Part shown: positions 38,255 through 46,521 of the stretch, one piece after another
Layout of the letters: every line of letters begins with the position of its first letter
How positions within the stretch are numbered: the stretch's first letter is position 1
Assembly: GCF_900103225.1 (NCBI RefSeq)
Contig: NZ_FNJH01000001.1
Location: forward strand, 928,980-992,979
Source of the DNA: Pseudomonas congelans
GTDB taxonomy: Bacteria > Pseudomonadota > Gammaproteobacteria > Pseudomonadales > Pseudomonadaceae
Reading direction: 5' to 3'
Length of the DNA: 64,000 bases
The notes under the pieces: model-generated
The model's input: only the letters and a program-made list of their open reading frames with translations
The model's database searches: none
Told to the model about the DNA's origin: nothing
Position numbers and translations under genes: made by a program

Positions 38255-38481
38255 TAACGTGCTCCGTTGACCATATTGATGAGGTGAATAACTGCGTCAA
38301 GGGCACGGGCAGTAATGAGTTCGAACTTGTCCTGCTGAACGCCGCCTGTTGCAGCGTGTTGAGGGGCAGGAGTGCTGGAGGTCTGCGTGCCGATGCAGGA
38401 CTCCTTCGAGAGCAGACCGGTGCCGCCAAGTTTCTTGTAACGCGCGGCGATTGTCGAGCCATGCTTGAACGTAGCTATCAC
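38254..38481 (-). CDS. Small hypothetical protein between AraC and phosphoesterase genes
   Basis: A 75-residue frame with a GTG start that overlaps the AraC stop (GTGA) and a stop that overlaps the phosphoesterase ATG (TAATG). The protein is polar with many Ala, Thr and Gln residues and no recognisable domain or signal peptide. The exact double overlap is the main argument that it is translated; otherwise it could be chance. Confidence 0.4.
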   Translation of the reverse strand: MIATFKHGSTIAARYKKLGGTGLLSKESCIGTQTSSTPAPQHAATGGVQQDKFELITARALDAVIHLINMVNGAR

Positions 38482-39536
38482 GGCCGCTGGATATCCTTGC
38501 GGAACTGCTGCATCTCATGCCTGGCCTCTCGCGGCGTGACCCCGGTCCAGCGCTTGAATGCCCGGCGAAAGTCACGAATATCGCTGAATCCAGTCTCGCT
38601 GGCCACGTCGATCAGCTTCGTTTCGCGGTGACTCAGGAGTGACAGTGCCCTTGCCCTGCGCAGTGAATCGATGACGCCTTGATAAGACTGTCCGGCTTCA
38701 CCCAGGCGCCGTCTCAAGGTGCGCTCGCCTATATTGAGTTGTTGCGCGAGTTCATTGAGCGACGGCGGCGCGCAGAGCCGCTTGCGTATTTCACGTTGCA
38801 CGGTTTCGACAAGATCAGACGTGCCTTTGTCTTCCCAGTTCGCGCTGTCCAGCAACTCGGCCACTTCGGCTGCGACGAAATCATCACGCGTGACTAATGG
38901 CGTTTCCAGCCACCGGGCGTCGAACTCGATCAGATTATGCGCACCGGCGAACACTACCGGACAGCGGAACACTTCCCTGTACCGATGCGCGTGTTCGGGC
39001 TCCGGGTATTCGAGTTCGACCCGGCTGGGAACCAGATCATGACGACCACTCAGGTGACGAACGATCGCCATCTCGCTGGCGAATGCCTCTTCCAGATAGA
39101 AACCGATTACATCGGGGTCAAAGAACTGCGGCACGATATACGTCAGGCAGCGTCCCTCGTGAAACTCCATACGATGGGAGAGCAGGGCGCCGGTGTGTTT
39201 CTGATAACGGATCGCCAGATTGAGCGCATCGCCCAGCGTCGGGCTGGCTTGCATGCCCAGCCCGACAATACCCCATGAGACTGCCGTCTGGCGCTCGCCG
39301 ACCGACAAGCCCAAGCCACCATCACCCAGCTCGGAGATGGTCCGCCGCACCAGCAGGTTGCTTTGCCGATGCGACAGCAAATAGCCTGATTTTTTCAAGT
39401 CATCGGGGGCGAAACCCAGGCCACGGCACAGCCACTGGGTATTGACGCCACGCTCGGTCGCGTACTGCAGGAGCATGCGTGATACCTGCGGTGGGGCAGA
39501 GGCTTCGGAGAACAGTGGGTCGGCAATGAGTTTCAT
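38478..39536 (-). CDS. AraC-family regulator (OruR/ArgR-like N-terminal domain)
   Basis: A 352-residue transcription factor. The N-terminal two thirds match the arabinose-binding-type regulatory domain of OruR-like AraC proteins (YATERGVNTQWLCRGLGF, SHRQSNLLVRRTISELGD, GIVGLGMQASPTLGDAL). The C-terminal AraC DNA-binding domain has both helix-turn-helices: SLNELAQQLNIGERTLRRRL and KLIDVASETGFSDIRDFRRA, ending in FKRWTGVTPREAR. It is divergent from the monooxygenase and short-chain dehydrogenase genes (221 bp apart), which it probably activates. Confidence 0.88.
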   Translation of the reverse strand: MKLIADPLFSEASAPPQVSRMLLQYATERGVNTQWLCRGLGFAPDDLKKSGYLLSHRQSNLLVRRTISELGDGGLGLSVGERQTAVSWGIVGLGMQASPTLGDALNLAIRYQKHTGALLSHRMEFHEGRCLTYIVPQFFDPDVIGFYLEEAFASEMAIVRHLSGRHDLVPSRVELEYPEPEHAHRYREVFRCPVVFAGAHNLIEFDARWLETPLVTRDDFVAAEVAELLDSANWEDKGTSDLVETVQREIRKRLCAPPSLNELAQQLNIGERTLRRRLGEAGQSYQGVIDSLRRARALSLLSHRETKLIDVASETGFSDIRDFRRAFKRWTGVTPREARHEMQQFRKDIQRP

Positions 39537-39757
39537 GTTGATCCGGACCTTTCACATGCAGGTATTTTTGTTCTATCGAGTCACAGCATGCCTGAAAAAA
39601 CAGTTGAAACATCCCTCGGGTCGCTCATTTTTCACCGGCCTGAAGTGCCTGTCGAACAAGTCCGTTATCACCCCCTTTAACGTCCATGCATCCCCTGCTT
39701 GCGCTACGACTCCTTGGCTAACTTAGGGTTCTCGCTGTAGAACCCGAGGAACACAAA

Positions 39758-41170
39758 GTGAGCAACGACAACAAGATCCACGATTGCGCCGACGCGGTAT
39801 GCATTATCGGAAGCGGGCCTGGCGGGCTTTGTATGGCCAGGGCACTCAAGCGCCAGGGACTCGATTACGAGCAGTTCGAGCGACACAGCGAAGTGGGTGG
39901 TGTCTGGGATATCAATAACCCCGGAACGCCGATGTACCAGTCGGCGCACTTTATCTCCTCGCGCGATCAGTCAGGCTTCATCGACTACCCCATGCCCGCG
40001 CACTTTCCCGACTACCCGAGCAATCGCCAGATTTTCGAGTACGTTCGCTCCTTCGCGAGGGCGTTCGACCTGTACGGCAACATCCGCTTCAACACCGCCG
40101 TCGAGGATGTCGAAAAGGAAGAAAACGGACGCTGGCTGGTGACACTGGCCAACGGTGAACGACGCCGCTATCGCGCAGTAGTGTGCGCCACTGGATGCAA
40201 CTGGGACCCGAACATGCCCGAGGTGAAAGGTCAGTTCGAAGGCACCATCAGGCACTCGGTAACCTACAAGCATGCCGACGAATTCAAGGGCAAACGGGTG
40301 ATGGTCATCGGTGCGGGCAACTCCGGTGCAGATATCGCCTGTGACGCCGCCAGGCATGCGGATAAAGCCTTTATCAGCATGCGCCGCGGCTATCACTTCA
40401 TCCCCAAGCATCTGTTCGGCATGCCGGTTGATGAGTTCGGTGAAAAGGGGCCACAACTTCCCATGTGGCTCGCGCGTCCGATTTTTCAGGCGATTCTGCG
40501 CGTGATCAATGGCGACACACGCCGTTTTGGCTTGCCCAGACCTGACCACAGGCTGTTTGAAAGCCACCCGTTGCTCAATACCCAGTTGCTGCACTGTTTG
40601 CAGCACGGTGATATTCAGGTCAAACCGGATGTCTCGCACTATGAGGGGCAGCACGTGGTGTTCAAGGATGGCACGCGCGAGGCGCTGGATCTGGTGCTTT
40701 ATGCCACCGGTTATAAATGGAGCTGCAAATACGCCGCGAACTATTTCGAGTGGAAGGGCGGCCGGCCCCGTTTGTACCTGTCGATTTTCAGTCGCGAGCA
40801 CTACAACCTGTTTGGCATCGGGTACGTTGAAACCAACTCCAGTGCCTACAAACTGTTCGACAGCGAGGCCCACGCAGTGGCCTGTTACTTGCGCGACCAA
40901 TTGCAGCAGAAAACCAGGGCTGGTCAATTTGATCGGTTGATTGCGTCTGACGACCCGGATCTTTCCGGGGGCATCCAGTTCGTCAAATCCCAACGTCATG
41001 AGGTGTACCTGGAGGCTCATGCGCTCAAGAAATACTTGCGCAAGCTGTCTCATGAGTTGGGCTGGCCAGTGGTCGAGGAAGGCTACTACAGCAGCCTGCG
41101 TAAAGGCGCCGGATATGTGGCTGCGCCGCTGCACCCGCAACCGGCCGCCCTTCAGGAGACGTGCTCATGA
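39758..41170 (+). CDS. Flavin-containing monooxygenase
   Basis: A 470-residue FAD/NADPH-dependent monooxygenase of the FMO/Baeyer-Villiger type. The FAD-binding motif is CIIGSGPGGLCMARAL, the NADPH-binding motif is VMVIGAGNSGADIACD, and the FMO fingerprint appears as FEGTIRHSVTY, with Tyr where Phe/Trp is usual. The GTG start is supported by GAGGA 8 nt upstream. It overlaps the SDR gene by 4 bp, so the pair probably oxidises a ketone or alcohol substrate in sequence under control of the divergent AraC regulator. Confidence 0.87.
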   Translation: MSNDNKIHDCADAVCIIGSGPGGLCMARALKRQGLDYEQFERHSEVGGVWDINNPGTPMYQSAHFISSRDQSGFIDYPMPAHFPDYPSNRQIFEYVRSFARAFDLYGNIRFNTAVEDVEKEENGRWLVTLANGERRRYRAVVCATGCNWDPNMPEVKGQFEGTIRHSVTYKHADEFKGKRVMVIGAGNSGADIACDAARHADKAFISMRRGYHFIPKHLFGMPVDEFGEKGPQLPMWLARPIFQAILRVINGDTRRFGLPRPDHRLFESHPLLNTQLLHCLQHGDIQVKPDVSHYEGQHVVFKDGTREALDLVLYATGYKWSCKYAANYFEWKGGRPRLYLSIFSREHYNLFGIGYVETNSSAYKLFDSEAHAVACYLRDQLQQKTRAGQFDRLIASDDPDLSGGIQFVKSQRHEVYLEAHALKKYLRKLSHELGWPVVEEGYYSSLRKGAGYVAAPLHPQPAALQETCS

Positions 41171-42018
41171 AAACGGTTGTCCTGATCACCGGTGCGGCCG
41201 GTGGCATAGGCCAGGCAATCTGCGCCCAACTGATCCGCCGGGGGATGCAGCTGGTCATGGCGGATATCGATGAAAAACAGTTGCGTTCGCTGGCAGAAAA
41301 ACTCGGCGAAGACGCTCATCCCTATGTGGTTGATCTGACCGATCAGCAAAGCCTCGCTCAGTTGATGGCTTATATAGAAGCAGAGTTTGGCCGACTGGAC
41401 GTGCTGATCAATAATGCCGCCATCGCGGTGGTCGAGGCGTTCGATACACGCTCGGTGGACAGCATCAGCCGAGAGCTGAATATCAATCTCGTTGCACCCT
41501 TGATTCTCACGCGTCTCGCCATCCCATTGCTAAAGCGCTCGGCCGACGCCCGGATCATATCCACGGTTTCGCTGGGCGGTGTATTTCCCACGCCGGAATC
41601 TCCCATCTATTGCGCCAGCAAGTTCGGCCTGCGTGGTGCGATGCTGTCGATCGGGCTGGATCTGGCAGAGAAGGGCATCAAGGTCGGCTCGATCCTGCCC
41701 ACTGCGACAGACACACAAATGTTGCGCAAGGAAGCCATCGAAGGCGGCAATGCCTTGCAGTTCATCGCGCCGCCGCAGTCGCCGGATGATGTCGCACGTC
41801 AGGTGTTGCTGATGCTCGACAAGCCCTGCCTGGAGCGAACACCGAAACCCAGCGAATCCTGGGCGTCCAGTCTGGCGATGCTGTTCCCCAATCTGTTGCC
41901 ACGAGCCATCCGCCTGCTGCAAAAACGTGGCGAAAAGGGCATGCAGAAATACATCGAATCGCTGGGCGAGCGAGGTCTGGCGCACCAGGTGGAGGGCGTC
42001 TGGCGTTTGAAGCAGTAA
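41167..42018 (+). CDS. Short-chain dehydrogenase/reductase
   Basis: A 283-residue classical SDR. The cofactor motif is TGAAGGIGQAI, the NNA block is VLINNAAIAVVEA, and the catalytic Ser and YxxxK are in ISTVSLGGVF and YCASKFGLRG. An Asp after the second strand (MADIDEKQ) favours NAD. The ATG at 41167 overlaps the monooxygenase stop and follows AGGAG; a GTG at 41161 lies too close to it. Alcohol/ketone interconversion next to the monooxygenase is likely. Confidence 0.9.
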   Translation: MKTVVLITGAAGGIGQAICAQLIRRGMQLVMADIDEKQLRSLAEKLGEDAHPYVVDLTDQQSLAQLMAYIEAEFGRLDVLINNAAIAVVEAFDTRSVDSISRELNINLVAPLILTRLAIPLLKRSADARIISTVSLGGVFPTPESPIYCASKFGLRGAMLSIGLDLAEKGIKVGSILPTATDTQMLRKEAIEGGNALQFIAPPQSPDDVARQVLLMLDKPCLERTPKPSESWASSLAMLFPNLLPRAIRLLQKRGEKGMQKYIESLGERGLAHQVEGVWRLKQ

Positions 42019-42159
42019 ACCTGACGTTGGGCCGGTGGCGCGTTTTTTGTCCTGGGCAACGCGGCGAATACCAAGGGTTTCATGGCTATCCGTTTTCAGC
42101 TAACGGATAATGCGGCGAGTTCGAGGTTCATGCTGCAATCTGCCGCACAGGAGTTAATG

Positions 42160-42900
42160 ATGGTCAAAACGCGTCCACGTCCCGCCGTGAATGGAGTCGC
42201 ATCAGCGGATAGGGTGCTCACCGTTCTGTCTTCGTTTCAGATAGGGGACTCGGCCTTGAGCCTTGTGGAACTGGTCGAGCGCACCGGCCTGATCAAAAGC
42301 ACGATCATGCGTCTGATGGTCTCCCTGGAAACCTATGGCTTTGTCAATCGCCTTGCAGACGGCCGCTATATGCTCGCGAGCGAGGTCATGCGCCTTAATG
42401 CGGTGTACCAGGATGCCCTGGATCTTGAGCGGCATGTGTTGCCAAGGCTGCACAAACTGACGGGGGAAACCGGCGAGACGGCCTCTTTCTATGTGAAACA
42501 CGGCGCCTATCGGTTGTGCCAGTACCGCGTAAATTCTCCTCACCGGCTGCGATTGCATATGCAGCCCGGGGACATGCGCCCCATGGACGGTGCGGCGAGT
42601 GCCGAAGCATTGCGTACCCCGTATGCCCGTGCAAAGGATGGGCTGGAGCCTTTTTACTCGAGCGGTGCGACTGATCCGCATGCTGCCTCGATGGCGTTGC
42701 CCATTTTTGGCCCGCTTCATGAAAACATCGGAGCGTTGGTGCTTTCGGGCCCGGCCATGCGGCTGACCGCTGACTATGCAAAAGCGATCCGCTCTATCTT
42801 CATCGAGGTGGCTGACGACCTGACGCGCAGCCTTGGAGGGAAAAGTTTCGGCGAGGAGAAGGGCGCACACCGGGCCCCGGCGGTCGACGAAGCGGTCTGA
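42160..42900 (+). CDS. IclR-family transcriptional regulator
   Basis: A 246-residue regulator with the N-terminal winged helix (SADRVLTVLSSF, SLVELVERTGLIKSTIMRLM, LADGRYMLASEVMRL) and a GAF-like effector domain. Start at 42160 is preferred: AGGAG is 6 nt upstream, whereas the adjacent ATG at 42157 is only 3 nt from it. It lies beside a transporter, a hydroxyacid dehydrogenase, an RraA-fold protein and an oxidoreductase, and the palindromes at 45455-45469 and 45536-45550 are plausible binding sites. Confidence 0.87.
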   Translation: MVKTRPRPAVNGVASADRVLTVLSSFQIGDSALSLVELVERTGLIKSTIMRLMVSLETYGFVNRLADGRYMLASEVMRLNAVYQDALDLERHVLPRLHKLTGETGETASFYVKHGAYRLCQYRVNSPHRLRLHMQPGDMRPMDGAASAEALRTPYARAKDGLEPFYSSGATDPHAASMALPIFGPLHENIGALVLSGPAMRLTADYAKAIRSIFIEVADDLTRSLGGKSFGEEKGAHRAPAVDEAV

Positions 42901-42978
42901 GTCAGACATGCCCACTTCCAGAAACAGCCGATTTGAAGCGCTGCGCCAGGCAGCGTTTCAAATCGTTATTGCCGCGCC

Positions 42979-44313
42979 TCAGCTGACCTCTACAGATTTG
43001 GCGTCCTCAAGCGCTTCACGCTTGCGGCTTCTGCCCATGACAAGCACGGCGATTGCACCGGCCGTGCACAGCGCCGCCAGAGGCAGCAGAGCAATCGCAT
43101 AACTTCCCGTGGCCTGATGGATGGCGCCATAAGCGTTGACCATGATCCCGCCTCCGATCAGATTCGCCAGGGCGCCGATGGCTGCCAGTCCGGCGGCGGC
43201 CGTACTGCTCGAAAGCCAGTTGGACACCAGTGCCCAGAACGGACCTTTCATCGAGTAAGCGCCGATGAGCACCATGGTCAGCATCACGACAGTTGCGGGC
43301 AGAGAGGACGTGACCAGTGCCAGCAGCAGACCCGCAGTGATCAAAAACAAGGTGGCGGAGGTGTGCCAGCGACGTTCATTGCTGCGGTCCGAACTGCGCC
43401 CCCAGATGATCATCGCAACCGATGCAATGCCGTAGGGAATGGCATTGACGAAGCCGATCTCCAGATTGCTCAGGCCAAAGCTTTTCAACAGCTGGGGTGC
43501 CCACACGCTCATGGTGCTGCCTGCCGCAGACGCGCCTGAATAGATAAGCGCCATGACCCATATGTCCTTGTGCTTGAGCAGCTTCCATAGCGAGATATGG
43601 CCGATGTTGGTCTTGAGCTTGCGCTCTTCATCCAGTTTGTCGACCAGCCAGGTGCGTTGTTCATCATCCAGCCAACGAGCCTGAGCCGGGCGATCGGTCA
43701 GAATGAAAAGGCAGGCGATTCCCAGCAGTACGGCGGGGATACCCTCAAGAATGAACAGCCAGTGCCAGCCCCTCATGCCCATCCAGCCGTCCAGGGTCAG
43801 CAGGTAGCCCGAAAGCGGTGAGCCTAGAAAGTTTGCACCTGGAATAGCGACCATAAAGATCGCCACCATGCGTGCGCGATAGGCCGACGGCAGCCAGTAA
43901 GTCATGTAAAGCAGCACGCCCGGGAAGAAACCCGCCTCGGCAGCACCCAGCAGAAAGCGCATGACGTACAGCGAGTTGGCGCCCTGCACAAAAGCCGTCC
44001 CTGCGGAAATGATCCCCCAGGTGATCATGATGCGTGCAATCCAGATGCGCGCGCCGAATTTCTGCAGGGCCAGGTTGCTCGGCACCTCGACCAGAAAGTA
44101 CGAGACAAAGAACAGGCTGCTCGCGAAACCGAAGATCGCCGGGCTAAGGCCCAGGTCATGATTCATCTGCAGCGACGCCATGCCGATATTGCCACGGTCG
44201 ATGATCGCGATCAGGTAACAAAGGATAAGGAAGGGAAGCAGTCGCCATGCAACTCGGCGCATGGTGGTGCGTTCGAGTTCGGTGACCGGTTGAGTCGGTT
44301 GGGTGCGGGCCAT
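42979..44313 (-). CDS. MFS anion:cation symporter (ACS family)
   Basis: A 444-residue major facilitator with twelve helices. The N-terminal FLILCYLIAIIDRGNIGMASLQMNHDLGLSP pattern (given here in parts: YLIAIIDRGNIG and MNHDLGLSPAIFG) and FLLGAAEAGFFPGVLLYMTYWLP are diagnostic of the ACS family, which imports tartrate, phthalate, glucarate and other organic acids. AGGAG precedes the ATG. The next gene on this strand, upstream, is a 2-hydroxyacid dehydrogenase, so uptake of a hydroxyacid is likely. Confidence 0.88.
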   Translation of the reverse strand: MARTQPTQPVTELERTTMRRVAWRLLPFLILCYLIAIIDRGNIGMASLQMNHDLGLSPAIFGFASSLFFVSYFLVEVPSNLALQKFGARIWIARIMITWGIISAGTAFVQGANSLYVMRFLLGAAEAGFFPGVLLYMTYWLPSAYRARMVAIFMVAIPGANFLGSPLSGYLLTLDGWMGMRGWHWLFILEGIPAVLLGIACLFILTDRPAQARWLDDEQRTWLVDKLDEERKLKTNIGHISLWKLLKHKDIWVMALIYSGASAAGSTMSVWAPQLLKSFGLSNLEIGFVNAIPYGIASVAMIIWGRSSDRSNERRWHTSATLFLITAGLLLALVTSSLPATVVMLTMVLIGAYSMKGPFWALVSNWLSSSTAAAGLAAIGALANLIGGGIMVNAYGAIHQATGSYAIALLPLAALCTAGAIAVLVMGRSRKREALEDAKSVEVS

Positions 44314-44391
44314 GGTGCTCTCCTGTGCTTATTTTTGTGGAGAAACGGTAGATGTTCGCCCCGCCATGTCGGTAGCGGGGCAAAAGCTGGA

Positions 44392-45369
44392 TCAGCCATC
44401 GAGCAATTGGCGATTCACGACGCAGCGGGGGTCAAGCGCGTCGCCGTCCCACACTTTGACGATCTGTTGAACAGCCAGCAGCCCGACGCGATCACGGGAT
44501 TCGGTGGTATTGGCACCCGTATGCGGGGTGGCAACAAGATTCGGCAGTTGCCACAGCGGACTGTCGGCAGAAGGCGGCTCCGGATTGAACGTGTCCAGTC
44601 CCGCGCCTGCGATTCTGTTGGTTTGCAGCGCCTGAACAAGCGCCGGGGTATCGACCAGTTCGCCACGGGCAGTATTGATCAGGATGCAGTTGGAGCGCAT
44701 GCGGTTCAGTTGCGCGGTACCGATCAGGTTGCGGTTTTCGTCGGTCAGCGGGCAATGCAGACTGATGATATCGCTGGATTCGATGAGGCGGTCAAAATCG
44801 GTTTCGCGCTCGACGTGTGGACGTTCGGGTAGCGTTTTGAGGTAAGGGTCGAACACCTTGACCTTCATCTGCAAAGGCGCAACCAGATCCATCAGGATGC
44901 TGCCGATCGCCCCAAGGCCAACCAGCCCCAATGTCTTGCCAAACAGCTCGATACCGTTGGCGGTGGCCTTGTCCCAATGTCCCTGGCGTGTACGTGCATC
45001 CAGCCAGGCAATTTGCCGAGCCACGCTGAACATGAGTGCGAAAGCATGTTCGGCTACCGATTGCGCATTCGCCCCGAGGGCGATAATGACAGGAACACCT
45101 TTCTCTGCCGCCGCCTGAATATCGATGGTGTCGTAGCCGACCCCGTGCTTGGCGACCGCCTTGAGTTTTGGGGACGCTTCGATCATTTCACGCGTCAGCT
45201 TGCCTTGCCTGACGATGATCGCGTCGGGCTGCACGTCGCGGATAAGCGCGGTGAGTTCTTCAGCCGGCAGGTAGGGGGTGGTGGGGAAAATCTGAATGCC
45301 CAGATCATTCGCATAGCTCATCACGTCGTGTGCCAGGGCGGGGCCTGTCAGCAAAATCTTGCGGGTCAT
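44392..45369 (-). CDS. D-2-hydroxyacid dehydrogenase (phosphoglycerate dehydrogenase-like)
   Basis: A 325-residue NAD-dependent D-2-hydroxyacid dehydrogenase. The nucleotide-binding glycine motif is LVGLGAIGSILMD, the catalytic Arg is in INTARGELVDTPAL, the Glu in TFNPEPPSADSPLW, and the catalytic His in VATPHTGANTTES. It would interconvert a 2-oxoacid and a D-2-hydroxyacid. It precedes the ACS transporter on the minus strand (78 bp) and is divergent from the RraA-fold gene across a region with palindromic operators. Confidence 0.9.
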   Translation of the reverse strand: MTRKILLTGPALAHDVMSYANDLGIQIFPTTPYLPAEELTALIRDVQPDAIIVRQGKLTREMIEASPKLKAVAKHGVGYDTIDIQAAAEKGVPVIIALGANAQSVAEHAFALMFSVARQIAWLDARTRQGHWDKATANGIELFGKTLGLVGLGAIGSILMDLVAPLQMKVKVFDPYLKTLPERPHVERETDFDRLIESSDIISLHCPLTDENRNLIGTAQLNRMRSNCILINTARGELVDTPALVQALQTNRIAGAGLDTFNPEPPSADSPLWQLPNLVATPHTGANTTESRDRVGLLAVQQIVKVWDGDALDPRCVVNRQLLDG

Positions 45370-45454
45370 GGATGCGTACCTTGTTCTTATTTGCGTTCGC
45401 GTTTGGTGTGCGGCCGGGCATCAGTTTCAACCCGATGCCCGAACACTACCATAA

Positions 45455-45469
45455 TGAAATGCCATTTCA
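45455..45469. promoter_or_regulatory. Perfect palindrome, candidate IclR operator 1
   Basis: TGAAAT-GCC-ATTTCA is a perfect inverted repeat with 6-bp arms in the divergent region between the hydroxyacid dehydrogenase (start 45369) and RraA-fold (start 45608) genes. Size and symmetry fit IclR-family operators. Assignment to the regulator at 42160 is inferred from neighbourhood. Confidence 0.55.
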
Positions 45470-45535
45470 CTATATAGATTTTTATCGATCTAAAAAGGTA
45501 CTTTAATTCTTTTTTACTGCTTGATTGATCTAAAA

Positions 45536-45550
45536 TGAAATGTGATTCTG
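45536..45550. promoter_or_regulatory. Imperfect second copy of the IclR-type palindrome
   Basis: TGAAAT-GTG-ATTCTG repeats the left arm and spacing of the site at 45455, 81 bp away, with a degenerate right arm. A separate direct repeat GATCTAAAA (45487-45495 and 45527-45535, exactly 40 bp apart) lies between the two. Confidence 0.4.
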
Positions 45551-45607
45551 AAAATAGAAAACCCAGCCTTTCGGCGGCAACCCATAATTTCAAGAGAGAA
45601 ATGCCCC

Positions 45608-46285
45608 ATGACGATTGGATTCCGAGTCCTCGAAGCAGCCCGTAAAGTCAGCGCCGAGTGGGTGTCACGCTATCGCGACGTCCCCGTCGCAAACGTCAGC
45701 GATTCGATGAATCGAATGACTGCAGGCGGCGCTCGCCTGCGGCCGATGCACCGTGAAGGTGTGCTGGCAGGACCCGCACTGACCGTGAAAGCCCGGCCCG
45801 GTGACAACCTCATGCTCCATTACGCCATTGATATCGCCGAGCCTGGCGATGTGATCGTGGTGGATGCGGGGGGAGATCTGAGCAACGCGCTCATCGGCGA
45901 GATGATGGTGGCTTATGCAGTGAAGCGTGGCGTGGCAGGCATCGTCATCAACGGCGCGATTCGGGATGCAGGGAGCATTGCTGCCGGAACATTCCCGATG
46001 TTCGCGGCGGGCATTTCCCACCGGGGCCCCTACAAGGACGGACCGGGTGAGATCAACGTGGCCATTGCGATCGACGGGATGGTGATCGAACCGGGTGATC
46101 TGGTCATAGGCGATGAGGATGGCTTGCTGTGCGTACCCTACGAGCATGTCGCCGACGTCTATGATCGCGCCTCAGCCAAGCACCATGCCGAACAAAAGCA
46201 ATTGGAACAGATCGCCAGAGGAGAAAACGATCGCTCCTGGGTTCTGGAATCCTTGAAGAAAAAAGGGTGCCTGCTACCGCAGTAA
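45608..46285 (+). CDS. RraA-family aldolase/decarboxylase-fold protein
   Basis: A 225-residue RraA-like protein. Features are VPVANVSDSMNRMTAGGARLRPM near the N-terminus (seen as NVSDSMNRM and GGARLRPM), DVIVVDAGGDLSNALIGEMM (active-site region), GIVINGAIRDAGSI and IEPGDLVIGDEDGLLCVP. The family includes 4-hydroxy-4-methyl-2-oxoglutarate aldolases and oxaloacetate decarboxylases needing a divalent metal. The start at 45608 has a purine-rich AGAGAG upstream. It is probably part of the IclR-controlled hydroxyacid/oxoacid catabolic group. Confidence 0.85.
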   Translation: MTIGFRVLEAARKVSAEWVSRYRDVPVANVSDSMNRMTAGGARLRPMHREGVLAGPALTVKARPGDNLMLHYAIDIAEPGDVIVVDAGGDLSNALIGEMMVAYAVKRGVAGIVINGAIRDAGSIAAGTFPMFAAGISHRGPYKDGPGEINVAIAIDGMVIEPGDLVIGDEDGLLCVPYEHVADVYDRASAKHHAEQKQLEQIARGENDRSWVLESLKKKGCLLPQ

Positions 46286-46295
46286 ACTCGGTGTC

Positions 46296-46353
46296 CCTGG
46301 CGTGAGCACGGCCGTGGCGCAACGCTGCGCCGTGTTGTCACGCTCGTGCCAGG
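46296..46353. repeat. Long nested hairpin between two catabolic genes
   Basis: CCTGGC (46296-46301) pairs with GCCAGG (46348-46353), and a GGCGCA/TGCGCC stem with an ACGC loop closes the centre (around 46316-46331). GAGC and GCTC lie between. The 58-nt structure begins 11 bp after the RraA-fold stop. It may be a terminator lacking a T-tract or an extragenic palindromic element. Confidence 0.4.
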
Positions 46354-46521
46354 CAGCTGAAAATGGCGGCCGGGGTGTGAGTGCCGGACTTGATGCTCAG
46401 CGCTGAGCAGGTATCGTGTAGGCGACACGTTGAAAAACACGCGGCTCTAACAGGGCCACACGATATTGTTCAAGGCGCGATACAGCGACCTCTTCGCGCT
46501 GACGGCACAAGGATTATTTTC

